This document shows positions 17,606-27,874 of a stretch of 64,000 nt of DNA, piece after piece. Positions within the stretch are counted from its first letter, which is position 1. Every line of letters starts with the position of its first letter. Origin of the DNA: Flavobacteriaceae bacterium (GTDB taxonomy: Bacteria; Bacteroidota; Bacteroidia; Flavobacteriales; Flavobacteriaceae); contig JAKITQ010000012.1 of the NCBI GenBank assembly GCA_021647985.1, positions 1 to 64,000 of the forward strand, read 5' to 3'. The notes beneath the pieces were generated by a model. It was not told where the DNA came from, did not search any database, and saw only the letters and a list, made by a program, of their open reading frames with translations. The translations under genes and the position numbers were made by a program.

Positions 17606-20600
17606 TTTATTTTTTAATATATATAAAACCTTAATAAATAAAAAAATAATTGTAGTTGGTTTCTTACTATTATTATTGAGTACACTTTTATTTTTCGCCA
17701 CAAAACTTGACTTTGAAGAAGATATTTCAAAACTAATTCCGCAATCAGAAGAAACTAAAACACTAAACAAAGTTTTAAATAACACTAATTTTTCCGATAA
17801 AATAATTGTTAATATATCTACAAGAAAAAATGGTACTACAGAAAACCTAATTGCTTATGCTGAAGAAATTATTGATAGTTTGCAGCTCCATTGCAAGGAT
17901 TATATTTTAAATATCCAAGGAGAAATATCAAATGATGATATGGTTAATACCATGGATTTTGTTTATAATAATTTACCTCTTTTTATGGAGGAAAAAGATT
18001 ATCAATATTTAAGAGATAGGTTTTCTGAAGATAGTTTAACCGCTGTCATAACAAATAATTTTAAAATTTTAATTTCTCCAAGTGGAATTTTCGCAAAAAA
18101 CACGATTCGCAAAGATCCATTTGGTTTGTCTTTTAGGGCGCTAAAAAAATTAGAAGATTTAAAACTAACCGATAACTTTGAAATTTACAATGGATTTTTA
18201 ATTACAAAAGATAAAAAGAATCTTTTATTATTTATCAAACCAAAATTACCAACCAATGAAACAGATGCCAATACCGATTTTGTAAATAAATTATACGCCA
18301 TATCTGATGGTTTAAATCAAAAGTATGTTGATATAGTAGTATCAGAATATTATGGTTCAACAGTAATTGCTGTTGCTAATGCCAGTCAAATCAAAACAGA
18401 TATAAAGTATACAATAACCTTGGCTCTTTTGGTTTTAATTTTTATACTGATTTTCTTCTATCGCAAACTATTCATCCCAATTTTATTGTTTATTCCAACA
18501 ATTTTTGGTGCATTAACGGCAATGGTTACCTTGTTGATCATAAGAGAAAATATATCTGCTATTTCACTCGGAATAGGCTCGGTGTTATTAGGTATTACTT
18601 TGGATTATTCTTTACATATTTTAACCCATTACAGAAATAATAATGATGTTAATCAACTCTATAAAGATATTACCAAACCAATATTGATGAGTAGTATAAC
18701 TACCGCCGTAGCATTTTTATGTTTATTACTTTTAAGATCACAAGCCTTACAAGATTTAGGTATTTTTGCCGCTATAAGCGTTTTAAGTACTTCTATTTAC
18801 GCATTGTTGATAATTCCGTTGTTTTATAAACCAAAAATTTTAAAAAATAAATTTTCAAAAAATTTTATTGAAGTAATTGCCAATTATAGTTTTGATAAAA
18901 ATAAATTCATTTATACAGGTATTTTTATTGTTTTAATTTTGAGTTTCTTCACTTTTAAAAATGTTCGTTTCAACAAAGATTTGAATAGCATGAATTACCA
19001 AAGCGAAGTGATATTAAATGCTGAAAAAAACTTGGACTCGATGTTAAGTCTTTCATCTAAATCAGTTTACCTTGTTGGATATGGTAATAATTTAAATGAG
19101 GTTTTACAAGCAAATACCAATATAAATCAGCTTTTGCAAAGATTAGAATTAACCAATGATATTTTGCAGTTTAGCTCTAATGGCTCAGTAGTTTTGTCTG
19201 AGAATGATCAACAAAAGAAATTAGAAATATGGAATTCTTTTTGGACAGATTCCTTAAAACACAAGTTAAAAATAGATTTAATTGAAAAAGGAGAGCAGGT
19301 TGGTTTCAATGCGTCTACTTACAAGCCATTTTATAATTTGATATATAAAGACTTTAATACCATTGATCTAGAAGTATATAATAGTGTAAAGTCATTATTA
19401 GCTGAAGAGTATATTGTAAAGAATAGTGATTTTATAACAGCAGTGTCTTTGGTGAAAATAAATGGTAGTCAAAAAGAACATTTAAGCCAATTGGTCGATG
19501 AAATTCCAAATGCATTGTTAATAGATAGAAAACAAATTAGTGAAACCTTTTTAGGTGGATTGAAAGATGATTTTTCATCATTAATCAATTATTCGTTAAT
19601 TGCAATTGTTATTATTTTATTGCTCTTTTTTAGAAATATAGAACTTACCTTATTAACTGTTTTTCCTATTGTACTTACGTGGATGTTAACCCTTGGAGTA
19701 ATGGGGTTTTTCGGTATTGAATTTACAATTTTTAATGTTATTATTACAACATTTATTTTTGGCTTAGGGGTTGATTATAGTATTTTTATGACCAATGCCT
19801 TGGTAAAAGATTATACATATGGAACCAAAGAAATCGCTACCTATAAAATCTCCATTCTTTTATCCGTTATTACAACAATATTAGGTGTTGGTGTATTGAT
19901 ATTTGCAAAACACCCTGCATTAAAATCTATTTCTATTTTATCTTTAATAGGTATTTTAATTACAGTTTTGGTAACCTTTACGATACAACCATTATTGTTT
20001 AGAATCTTCATAGTGAATAGAGCAAAAAATGGTTTTTCTCCAATAAAAATAAGATCTTTTCTTTATGCAATTTTTACACTTTTAATATATGGATTGGGAG
20101 GTATGTTTTTGTCAATTTTGAGTATTACGATCTTGCCACTAATACCAATTGCTAAAAAAAATAAATTTAAATGGCTACACAAAGCTATGGCAAAATTCGT
20201 TCAAATAGTATTGTATACGAATCCATTTGTTAAAAAAAGAGTTATCAATTCAGGTAAAGAAGACTTTAAGAAACCAGCAATTATTATTGCAAATCATTCC
20301 TCTTCATTAGATACATTAACAATGGGTTTATTAACTCCTAACTTAATTTATTTAGTAAATGATTGGGTATATAAGTCGCCAATATTCGGAATTTTAGCAA
20401 AAGTTGCTGGGTTTTACCCTGTTTCTAAAGGTGCTGAAGAAATTACAGAACCTTTAAAAGAGAAAATACGTCAGGGATATTCATTAATGGTTTTTCCAGA
20501 AGCGAAAAGGTCTTTCACCAATAAGGTTGGTAGGTTTCATAAAGGAGCTTTCTTTTTACAAGAGCAATTAAAATTGGATATTGTACCTGTTTATTTACAT

Positions 20601-21275
20601 GGAAATGCAGAGGTTATGCCTAAAAATGATTTTATTATTCACGATGGCTCTTTAACGGTAAAAGTTGGAGATAGAATTGCTTTTGATGATAAAAGTTTTG
20701 GATTAACATCTAGAGAAAGGAATAAAAAAATAAGTAAATATTTTAAAAGTAATTTTTTGGAATTTCGTGATGAAATTGAAAATAAAAATTATTATAGAGG
20801 TATACTTTTATCCAACTACTTGTATAAAGACAAGAAGATTCAAAATTTGGTAAAAGAAGATTTTGAAAAATATAAAAGTCTTTATTATAATTTGAATATA
20901 ACATTACCAAGAAGCATAAAGATATTGCATATAGGAAATGATTTTGGGCAAATTGATATCTTATTAGTATCAAAATCAATAGAAAGAAAAATCGACTCAT
21001 TTATTAGCGATGAAAATCATTTAAACGTAGCAAAAAACTGTTATACTGTAAAATGTAGAAAGGTTACTTATATTGAAAACCTTTCAGAGATTAAAGCTAT
21101 TGATTATGAATTATTATTAATTTCTGATGCAATTGGATTAAAATATTTAGATCAAAAAGAATTACTTGCGTTTAAACAAGTTTTTGTGCTAAATAAAACC
21201 TTATCTGAAGTAAAAACCATTAAAAATGAAGATAAAAATATTTCACGATTAAATGAATTAATTGGATACGATTAA
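17598..21275 (+). CDS. MMPL/RND-family exporter fused to a PlsC-like acyltransferase and a C-terminal methyltransferase-like region
   Basis: Two 5-6 TM MMPL repeats (GIGSVLLGITLDYSLHILTHYR; FIFGLGVDYSIFMTNALV), then IIIANHSSSLDTLTMGLL ... VFPEAKRSFT acyltransferase motifs; C-terminus has IKILHIGNDFGQIDILLVSKS. Confidence 0.85.
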   Translation: MGNLFFNIYKTLINKKIIVVGFLLLLLSTLLFFATKLDFEEDISKLIPQSEETKTLNKVLNNTNFSDKIIVNISTRKNGTTENLIAYAEEIIDSLQLHCKDYILNIQGEISNDDMVNTMDFVYNNLPLFMEEKDYQYLRDRFSEDSLTAVITNNFKILISPSGIFAKNTIRKDPFGLSFRALKKLEDLKLTDNFEIYNGFLITKDKKNLLLFIKPKLPTNETDANTDFVNKLYAISDGLNQKYVDIVVSEYYGSTVIAVANASQIKTDIKYTITLALLVLIFILIFFYRKLFIPILLFIPTIFGALTAMVTLLIIRENISAISLGIGSVLLGITLDYSLHILTHYRNNNDVNQLYKDITKPILMSSITTAVAFLCLLLLRSQALQDLGIFAAISVLSTSIYALLIIPLFYKPKILKNKFSKNFIEVIANYSFDKNKFIYTGIFIVLILSFFTFKNVRFNKDLNSMNYQSEVILNAEKNLDSMLSLSSKSVYLVGYGNNLNEVLQANTNINQLLQRLELTNDILQFSSNGSVVLSENDQQKKLEIWNSFWTDSLKHKLKIDLIEKGEQVGFNASTYKPFYNLIYKDFNTIDLEVYNSVKSLLAEEYIVKNSDFITAVSLVKINGSQKEHLSQLVDEIPNALLIDRKQISETFLGGLKDDFSSLINYSLIAIVIILLLFFRNIELTLLTVFPIVLTWMLTLGVMGFFGIEFTIFNVIITTFIFGLGVDYSIFMTNALVKDYTYGTKEIATYKISILLSVITTILGVGVLIFAKHPALKSISILSLIGILITVLVTFTIQPLLFRIFIVNRAKNGFSPIKIRSFLYAIFTLLIYGLGGMFLSILSITILPLIPIAKKNKFKWLHKAMAKFVQIVLYTNPFVKKRVINSGKEDFKKPAIIIANHSSSLDTLTMGLLTPNLIYLVNDWVYKSPIFGILAKVAGFYPVSKGAEEITEPLKEKIRQGYSLMVFPEAKRSFTNKVGRFHKGAFFLQEQLKLDIVPVYLHGNAEVMPKNDFIIHDGSLTVKVGDRIAFDDKSFGLTSRERNKKISKYFKSNFLEFRDEIENKNYYRGILLSNYLYKDKKIQNLVKEDFEKYKSLYYNLNITLPRSIKILHIGNDFGQIDILLVSKSIERKIDSFISDENHLNVAKNCYTVKCRKVTYIENLSEIKAIDYELLLISDAIGLKYLDQKELLAFKQVFVLNKTLSEVKTIKNEDKNISRLNELIGYD

Positions 21276-21376
21276 AAAAATAAAACTCGTTTGTTATTAG
21301 GTTGATAATAAGACCTGTAAATTGTAATAGAAAGAGGTTTTGGTAGGGGGATTAATAAATAAAACTAATTTTTAGA

Positions 21377-21534
21377 AATTATAATGGCTCTAGTTTAATT
21401 TAGCGTTGATATTTGTAAACAAAGTCGATTGTTCTGTTTTATTGGATGTAATTTTTAACATCGAGTAACCCCGAAGCCTTTAAAATTAGGTAATGCGAAT
21501 GTAATAGCTATTTTAAACTAGAGCCATTATAATT
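21377..21534. repeat. 22-bp perfect inverted repeat flanking a 114-bp spacer (MITE-like or structured element)
   Basis: AATTATAATGGCTCTAGTTTAA at 21377-21398; exact reverse complement TTAAACTAGAGCCATTATAATT at 21513-21534. Confidence 0.75.
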
Positions 21535-21583
21535 AAAGGATTAATTTGTATATTTGTTACTGAAATTTTAAATTCTTTAAATA

Positions 21584-22213
21584 ATGAGAAAATTATTATT
21601 AGTAACCATAGTCTTATTAGGATTTGGTATAATTAATGCACAAGAAAAAGTAAAAGAAGGTATTAAAAAAGGTGCAGATGCTGTCGAAACAGAAGCAGTA
21701 AAGCTTTATAATCAAGCTAAAACAGGTGGTTTTAAAGCAGGTGCAAATATTGGGTTGCCAATACAAGGTGCTAGTGATGTTTCATCATTTAATTTTGGAG
21801 CAGATATAGCATATTTATTTGAAATAATGGAAAATCTTGAAGTAGGAGGGTTAGTTGGATATACTGTGTATAATGGTGATGGTAAATATGAGGTTTATGA
21901 TGGTGGAGAGGGTGTAGTTGTTAAAAATTATAAGGATGCTGGTTTTGTGCCAATTTCAACAACCGCAAGGTATTATTTTTCTAATCGTAAATTTTTTGGG
22001 GGATTGGATCTTGGTTATGCTATTAATGTTTCTGGAGATGCAAATGGAGGCCTTTTTGTTAGACCAAAATTTGGTTTTAATTTTGGTAAAATAACCTTGA
22101 TAGGGTCTTTTCAAAGAATTTCTGGAGGTGTTGATTATTATGAAGGAAATGTTAATGTATTTAAAATTAGTGGTTTTACATCTGCAAATTTTGGTATAGA
22201 ATATGGATTTTAA
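21584..22213 (+). CDS. Outer membrane beta-barrel protein
   Basis: Signal peptide (LLLVTIVLLGFGIINAQ), amphipathic strands, C-terminal ANFGIEYGF. Confidence 0.8.
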   Translation: MRKLLLVTIVLLGFGIINAQEKVKEGIKKGADAVETEAVKLYNQAKTGGFKAGANIGLPIQGASDVSSFNFGADIAYLFEIMENLEVGGLVGYTVYNGDGKYEVYDGGEGVVVKNYKDAGFVPISTTARYYFSNRKFFGGLDLGYAINVSGDANGGLFVRPKFGFNFGKITLIGSFQRISGGVDYYEGNVNVFKISGFTSANFGIEYGF

Positions 22214-22231
22214 GATTATATAAAATATTTC

Positions 22232-22260
22232 AAAGCGGAGGCCTTGCTTCCGCTTTTTTT
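22232..22260 (+). terminator. Rho-independent terminator
   Basis: AAAGCGGAGGCCTTGCTTCCGCTTTTTTT hairpin plus T-run after the beta-barrel gene. Confidence 0.85.
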
Positions 22261-22300
22261 ATGCCCTATTTTTTGGTATTTTTACCCATAACATATTTAA

Positions 22301-23821
22301 GTGAAAGAAAAATACGATATAGTAATTATTGGGAGCGGTTTAGGCGGCTTAGTATCTGCTAATATTCTTGCTAGAGAAGGCTATAGTGTATGTGTTCTTG
22401 AAAAAAATAATCAGTTTGGAGGTAATTTACAAACCTTTGTTAGAGATAAAAATATTTTTGATACAGGAGTTCACTATATTGGAAGCTTAGATAAAGGTCA
22501 AAATTTACATCAATATTTTAAGTATTTAGGCATTATGGATGACTTAAAACTTAAAAAATTAGATAACGATAAATATGATGTTATTACATTTGAAGGTGAT
22601 GATAAAGAGTACTATCACGCCCAAGGTTTTGAAAAATTTACTAGATCACTTATAAATCAATTCTCCGAAGAGGAAAAAGCAATACACCTTTATTGTGAAA
22701 AACTTAAAGCCGCATGTAAAAGCTTTCCTTTATATAATTTAGACGGGAATTCTAATGGATATGATAAGTCTTATTTAACTTTGAAAATTTCTGATTATCT
22801 AGATTCTATTACCGAAAATAAAATATTAAAATCTGTTTTAGCAGGTTCTAATTTTTTATATGCAGGAGAAAGAAATACACCATTTTATGTCCATGCTTTA
22901 TCTACCAATTCATTCATTCAAAGTGCTTGGCGATGCGTAAATGGAGGTGGTCAAATATCAAAATTACTAGTAAAAAAGCTCAAAGAATTTGGAGGAGAAA
23001 TATATAAATACCAAGAGGTATCTAAATTTGGTTTTGAAGAAGAAAAATTATCATCAATAATAACTAAAAAAGGAAAAATTATTAAAGCCGATATTTTTAT
23101 TTCAAACATTGAACCAAAGCTTACTATAAAAATGTTAAACGGGAAAGGGATGCGTAAATCGTATGTCAATAGAATAAAACAAATCAAAAGTGGTATATCT
23201 GCATTTAGTATGTATATTGTATTTAAACCAAAAACATTCAAATATTTAAATTACAATTATTATCATTTTAAAGATGTAAATAAAATTTGGGATGTTCAAA
23301 AATATTCCAATTCTTCATGGCCAGAAGGGTATATGATTTCTATGGGCGTGAAAAAAAATCAAACCAAATGGACAGATAGCTTAACAGCAATGACTTATAT
23401 GAATTTTGAAGAGGTAAAACAATGGGAAAATACATTTAATACGGTTGCTGAAGAGTTTGAAAGAGGAGAAGCATATAAGAAATTTAAGAAAGATAAGGCT
23501 GAAGTTTTCATTGTAGAATTAGAAAAAAAATTCCCAAATATTAGAGCGTGTATACAATCGGTTTATACTTCTACTCCTTTGTCATATCGTGATTATATTG
23601 GTAGTAATGAAGGAGCAATGTACGGTTACGTTAAAGATGCTAACAATCCAATGCAATCATTCTTATCGCCTAAAACGAAATTAAAAAATCTTTTCTTTAC
23701 AGGGCAAAGTTTAAACATGCATGGTATTTTGGGAGTAACAATTAGTGCTGTTTTAACATGTTCACAAATTATTGGAAAAGAAAAATTACTAAATACTATT
23801 AATTCTGCAATAAGTGAATGA
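22301..23821 (+). CDS. FAD-dependent phytoene desaturase/CrtI-like oxidoreductase
   Basis: YDIVIIGSGLGGLVSANILAREGYSVCVLEKNNQFGGNLQTF dinucleotide-binding motif; C-terminal FFTGQSLNMHGILGVTISAV; GTG start. Confidence 0.88.
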   Translation: MKEKYDIVIIGSGLGGLVSANILAREGYSVCVLEKNNQFGGNLQTFVRDKNIFDTGVHYIGSLDKGQNLHQYFKYLGIMDDLKLKKLDNDKYDVITFEGDDKEYYHAQGFEKFTRSLINQFSEEEKAIHLYCEKLKAACKSFPLYNLDGNSNGYDKSYLTLKISDYLDSITENKILKSVLAGSNFLYAGERNTPFYVHALSTNSFIQSAWRCVNGGGQISKLLVKKLKEFGGEIYKYQEVSKFGFEEEKLSSIITKKGKIIKADIFISNIEPKLTIKMLNGKGMRKSYVNRIKQIKSGISAFSMYIVFKPKTFKYLNYNYYHFKDVNKIWDVQKYSNSSWPEGYMISMGVKKNQTKWTDSLTAMTYMNFEEVKQWENTFNTVAEEFERGEAYKKFKKDKAEVFIVELEKKFPNIRACIQSVYTSTPLSYRDYIGSNEGAMYGYVKDANNPMQSFLSPKTKLKNLFFTGQSLNMHGILGVTISAVLTCSQIIGKEKLLNTINSAISE

Positions 23822-25488
23822 TAATAAAAATAGGTAAATATAATTTTTTGTTAGTTTTATTACTTCTTGTTTCATGTGGTACCAAAAAATCAATTAAAAA
23901 CGAGCCCAATAAAGCTGATTTTTTTATTGAATCCATACCGAAAAATAGAATTACAGATTCATTATTTTTTAAAGGAAATAATAGCCTAAGAAAAAATCAA
24001 TATGGTCAATGGGAATTGACAGCTTCTGGAGACCCAATAAATCTTGGGAATAATATAGGTGATTTAACAACAGAATTAGTACAACAACAAGAAGAAATTT
24101 TTTTTAATAAAATAGAAGAGTTGGTGCCTTCAAAGTTTAGCCAGCGATTTTTAAGAAAATTTTTATCCTGGTATACTCGAAAAATGTATTTGTACATGAA
24201 TGAAGAGTATAAACAAGAAATTTTTGGAATTTCTCAGTATTTATCTGATAAGTATGATTTTATTGCCGATAATTACCAGCGGAGCTTGTATTTACATGCC
24301 GCTCATGATATTGGTCATGCAATGCAAGACCTTGCCTTGGTTGGTTGTTCTTCATTTGCAGTTTGGGGAGACAATACCCCTGATGGAAATTTAGTAATAG
24401 CCAGAAATTTTGATTTTTATCTTGGAGATGATTTTTCTAAAGAAAAAATAATAACATTTATTAACCCTGAAAAAGGATATAAATTTATGGCGGTTTCCTG
24501 GGCAGGATTTGTAGGTGTTATGTCGGGTATGAATAATGAGGGTTTAACAATAACCATAAATGCCGGAAAATCAGATTTACCTTTGGTTGCTAAAAATCCT
24601 ATTTCATTAGTAGCAAGAGAAATTATACAATACGCCTCAAATATTGAAGAAGCAATTGCAATTGCGAAAGAAAAAGAAGTATTTGTTTCTGAATCTATTT
24701 TGGTTGGAAGCGCAAAAGACAATAAGGCAGTAATTATAGAAATATCACCAGAAAAATTTGGAGTATTTGAAGTTGCTAATGCATCAAAATTAATATGTTC
24801 TAATCACTTTCAAAGTGAAGCCTATCAAAACGATGCGAAGAATAAGCAGCATATTGAAGAGAGTCATTCTAAATATAGGTATGATAAAATGCTTGAACTA
24901 TTAAATAAAGCGCATAAAATTACACCTAAAATTGCTGTAGGTATTTTAAGAAATAAAAAAGGTTTAGATAATAAAAATTTGGGTTATGGCAATGAAAAGG
25001 CTCTTAATCAGTTAATTGCGCATCATGGAGTTGTATTTTTACCTCATAAAAAAATGGTTTGGGTATCTGCCAACCCATATCAAATGGGTGAGTTTGTTGC
25101 TTTTCAATTGGATAGCGTTTTTAAAAATTCCAATAAAAAAATAAATACTTTATCCTTGCCAAAGTATCTGATCAAAAAAGACCCGTTTATAGATTCTCAC
25201 GAGTTTAAAAACTACGAAACCTATAAATTAGAGAAAAATATTATCCAAACGGCTATTGATAATAACGAGAAACTAGATGTGAATCGATTAAATAACTTTA
25301 AAGAATTGAACCCTTATTCATGGGAGGTTTATTATCTTGTAGGTTTGTACTATTATCAAAATAAATATTATCAAGCGGCATTAAATGAGTTTGAAGCATC
25401 GTTATTAAAAGAAATTTCAACAATTCCGAATAAAGAAAAAATTGAAAATTATATTAAAAAAATTAAAAGGAAATTAAATGATTCCTAA
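23818..25488 (+). CDS. C45-like (acyl-CoA:6-APA acyltransferase/choloylglycine hydrolase superfamily) Ntn-hydrolase lipoprotein
   Basis: Lipobox VLLLLVSCGTKK; GCSSFAVWGDNTPDGNLVIARNFDFYLGD and SWAGFVGVMSGMNNEGLTITINAG; C-terminal TPR-like region. Confidence 0.75.
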   Translation: MIIKIGKYNFLLVLLLLVSCGTKKSIKNEPNKADFFIESIPKNRITDSLFFKGNNSLRKNQYGQWELTASGDPINLGNNIGDLTTELVQQQEEIFFNKIEELVPSKFSQRFLRKFLSWYTRKMYLYMNEEYKQEIFGISQYLSDKYDFIADNYQRSLYLHAAHDIGHAMQDLALVGCSSFAVWGDNTPDGNLVIARNFDFYLGDDFSKEKIITFINPEKGYKFMAVSWAGFVGVMSGMNNEGLTITINAGKSDLPLVAKNPISLVAREIIQYASNIEEAIAIAKEKEVFVSESILVGSAKDNKAVIIEISPEKFGVFEVANASKLICSNHFQSEAYQNDAKNKQHIEESHSKYRYDKMLELLNKAHKITPKIAVGILRNKKGLDNKNLGYGNEKALNQLIAHHGVVFLPHKKMVWVSANPYQMGEFVAFQLDSVFKNSNKKINTLSLPKYLIKKDPFIDSHEFKNYETYKLEKNIIQTAIDNNEKLDVNRLNNFKELNPYSWEVYYLVGLYYYQNKYYQAALNEFEASLLKEISTIPNKEKIENYIKKIKRKLNDS

Positions 25489-26767
25489 AATAGAAATAAA
25501 GACCATAGCTGAAATAAAGGAGTTTCAGGAAAAAGAACTGCAATTGTTGCTAAAATATTTAGATAGCAGATCTCCTTTTTATAAAGAGTGGTTTAAAAAA
25601 CATCATATTAATCTTAAAGAGATTCTAACACTCGAAGATCTTGTGAAGATTCCGGTAACAACCAAAGAAGAATTACAAAAGTATAACAATGATTTTTTCT
25701 GTGTTGATAGCTCAAAAATAGTTGATTATGTAACTACATCAGGAACAACTGGTAAACCTGTTTTTTTTGGTTTAACCGATAAGGATTTGGATAGATTGGC
25801 ATATAATGAAGCCATATCTTTTGCTTGTTCAAAAGTGTCGAATAATGATGTTATTCAATTAATGACAACCATGGATAGACGTTTTATGGCAGGCTTGGCA
25901 TATTTTTTAGGCGCAAGAAAATTAGGTGCAGGAATTATTAGAGTAGGAGCAGGAATACCAGAATTACAATGGGATTCTATTCAAAAATTTAATCCCACTT
26001 ATCTTATTGCGGTTCCATCATTTTTATTAAAATTGATTGCATATGCAGAGAATAACAATATTGATATAAATAAAAGCTCGGTTAAAGGAGTAATTTGTAT
26101 TGGAGAACCTTTAAAAAACCAAGATTTTGGTTTAAATATTTTATCAGAAAAAATAAAAAATAAATGGAATGTTGACCTTTTTTCTACTTACGCATCTACC
26201 GAAATGGGTACCGCTTTTGCGGAATGTGAATACCAACAAGGAGGCCATCATCACCCCGAATTAATAATTGTAGAAATATTAGATGAAAATGATAAACCTG
26301 TTAAAGATGGAGATGAAGGTGAGCTGGTTGTCACAACTTTAGGTGTTGAAGCAATGCCATTATTGCGGTTTAAAACAGGAGATATAGTTAAAGCTCATAC
26401 CGAACCATGTAAATGTGGAAGAAATACACTTCGTTTAGGACCTGTTGTTGGAAGAAAAAAACAAATGATAAAATATAAAGGGACAACTATTTATCCTCCA
26501 GCCATGTATAATTTATTAAATGATTTTACTGAAATCGAAAATTATATTATTGAAATAAATAATAATGAAATTGGAACAGATAAAATAACAATAAAAATTG
26601 GAGCCAAAAAAACTTCAATGGATTTACTAGAAAAATTAAAAGATCATTTTAGAGCTAAACTAAGAGTTTCGCCACAAATTGAATTTATTTCAATTGAAGA
26701 AATGAACGCTATTAAATTTCCAAAAATGAGTAGAAAACCAATGTTGCTTATTGATAAAAGAAAATAA
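25478..26767 (+). CDS. AMP-binding enzyme, phenylacetate-CoA ligase (PaaK)-like
   Basis: VTTSGTTGKPVFFGLTDKDLDR, YASTEMGTAFAECEYQQGGHHHPE, LLRFKTGDIVKAHTEPCKCGRNTLRLGPVVGRKKQMIKYKGTTIYP. Confidence 0.88.
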   Translation: MIPKIEIKTIAEIKEFQEKELQLLLKYLDSRSPFYKEWFKKHHINLKEILTLEDLVKIPVTTKEELQKYNNDFFCVDSSKIVDYVTTSGTTGKPVFFGLTDKDLDRLAYNEAISFACSKVSNNDVIQLMTTMDRRFMAGLAYFLGARKLGAGIIRVGAGIPELQWDSIQKFNPTYLIAVPSFLLKLIAYAENNNIDINKSSVKGVICIGEPLKNQDFGLNILSEKIKNKWNVDLFSTYASTEMGTAFAECEYQQGGHHHPELIIVEILDENDKPVKDGDEGELVVTTLGVEAMPLLRFKTGDIVKAHTEPCKCGRNTLRLGPVVGRKKQMIKYKGTTIYPPAMYNLLNDFTEIENYIIEINNNEIGTDKITIKIGAKKTSMDLLEKLKDHFRAKLRVSPQIEFISIEEMNAIKFPKMSRKPMLLIDKRK

Positions 26768-27874
26768 ATGGAAGAAATTTTTAAAACAATAGCCCCATAT
26801 TCAAAAGAAAAGGTTTTAGAAACTTTAGTTTGGTTAGAAAGTAGTGATAAGTTTGTTAAGGGGGTGCAATATTTTTATCCAAATTGGAGTAAAGGTTTGA
26901 TTATTGAAAAATTACAATCTTGTAAAACCTGTTCTGATTTTCAAGTTACATTTATTGAGATGATTATTAAGAATTCTATTAATAATTCGATGGATTCTTT
27001 TGAGCTTATTGGTTTAGATAAAATTGACACAACAAATTCACTCTTTATTTCAAATCACAGAGATATTTTTTTAGATTCAGCTTTACTTCAAAACCATTTG
27101 TATGATATGGGAAAACCATTTACCGAAATTTCTTTAGGAGATAATTTAATGGTAAATGACACAATGAAAGCCATAGCAAAATTGAATAATATGTTTACTG
27201 TTTTTAGAAGTGATAAAAGAATGGAAAAATTAAAGAACTCTATTAATTTGTCAAAATATATACGACATTCAATTATTAATAAAAAGGTATCCTCGTGGAT
27301 TGCTCAAGGTAACGGAAGAACCAAAAATGGCAATGATATTACTGAGCCAGGTTTAATAAAAATGTTATTATTAAGTGGTAGTAATGATGTTAGAGCGTCT
27401 TTGTCAGAATTAAATATTGTAGTTTCAACTATATCTTTTGAATACGAGCCATGTGCTTTTGAAAAAGCAAATGAGTTAAGTATTCAAGAAAAAGATGGAG
27501 ATTATAGAAAGGATAAATTTGAAAATATAAACAGTATTTTAAGTGGAATAAATAGTAATAAGGGTAATGTAAAACTTTTATTTGAAAAATTAAATGTCGA
27601 TAATATTGAATTTACAAATAACCGTAAGCAAGATGTTGTAAAAATAGTTAATGAGCTAGATAGCTTAGTTTATAAAAATTATCAACTATGGAAAACGAAT
27701 TATATGGCTTATGATTTGTTGCATAGTGATTTTAAATATCAAGAATACTATAACCGAGAAGATATAGTGAGGTTTAAAAAATATCTTAAAATATCTGAGA
27801 ATGAAGATATTTATTACAAAGTTTTAAAAATGTATGTAAACCCTGTTTATAATAAAAATAAGGCTAATCTCTAA
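26768..27874 (+). CDS. Glycerol-3-phosphate/1-acylglycerol acyltransferase-like protein
   Basis: [22 protein letters not shown] (NHR/HxxxxD-like motif) and [16 protein letters not shown]. Confidence 0.72.
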   Translation: MEEIFKTIAPYSKEKVLETLVWLESSDKFVKGVQYFYPNWSKGLIIEKLQSCKTCSDFQVTFIEMIIKNSINNSMDSFELIGLDKIDTTNSLFISNHRDIFLDSALLQNHLYDMGKPFTEISLGDNLMVNDTMKAIAKLNNMFTVFRSDKRMEKLKNSINLSKYIRHSIINKKVSSWIAQGNGRTKNGNDITEPGLIKMLLLSGSNDVRASLSELNIVVSTISFEYEPCAFEKANELSIQEKDGDYRKDKFENINSILSGINSNKGNVKLLFEKLNVDNIEFTNNRKQDVVKIVNELDSLVYKNYQLWKTNYMAYDLLHSDFKYQEYYNREDIVRFKKYLKISENEDIYYKVLKMYVNPVYNKNKANL

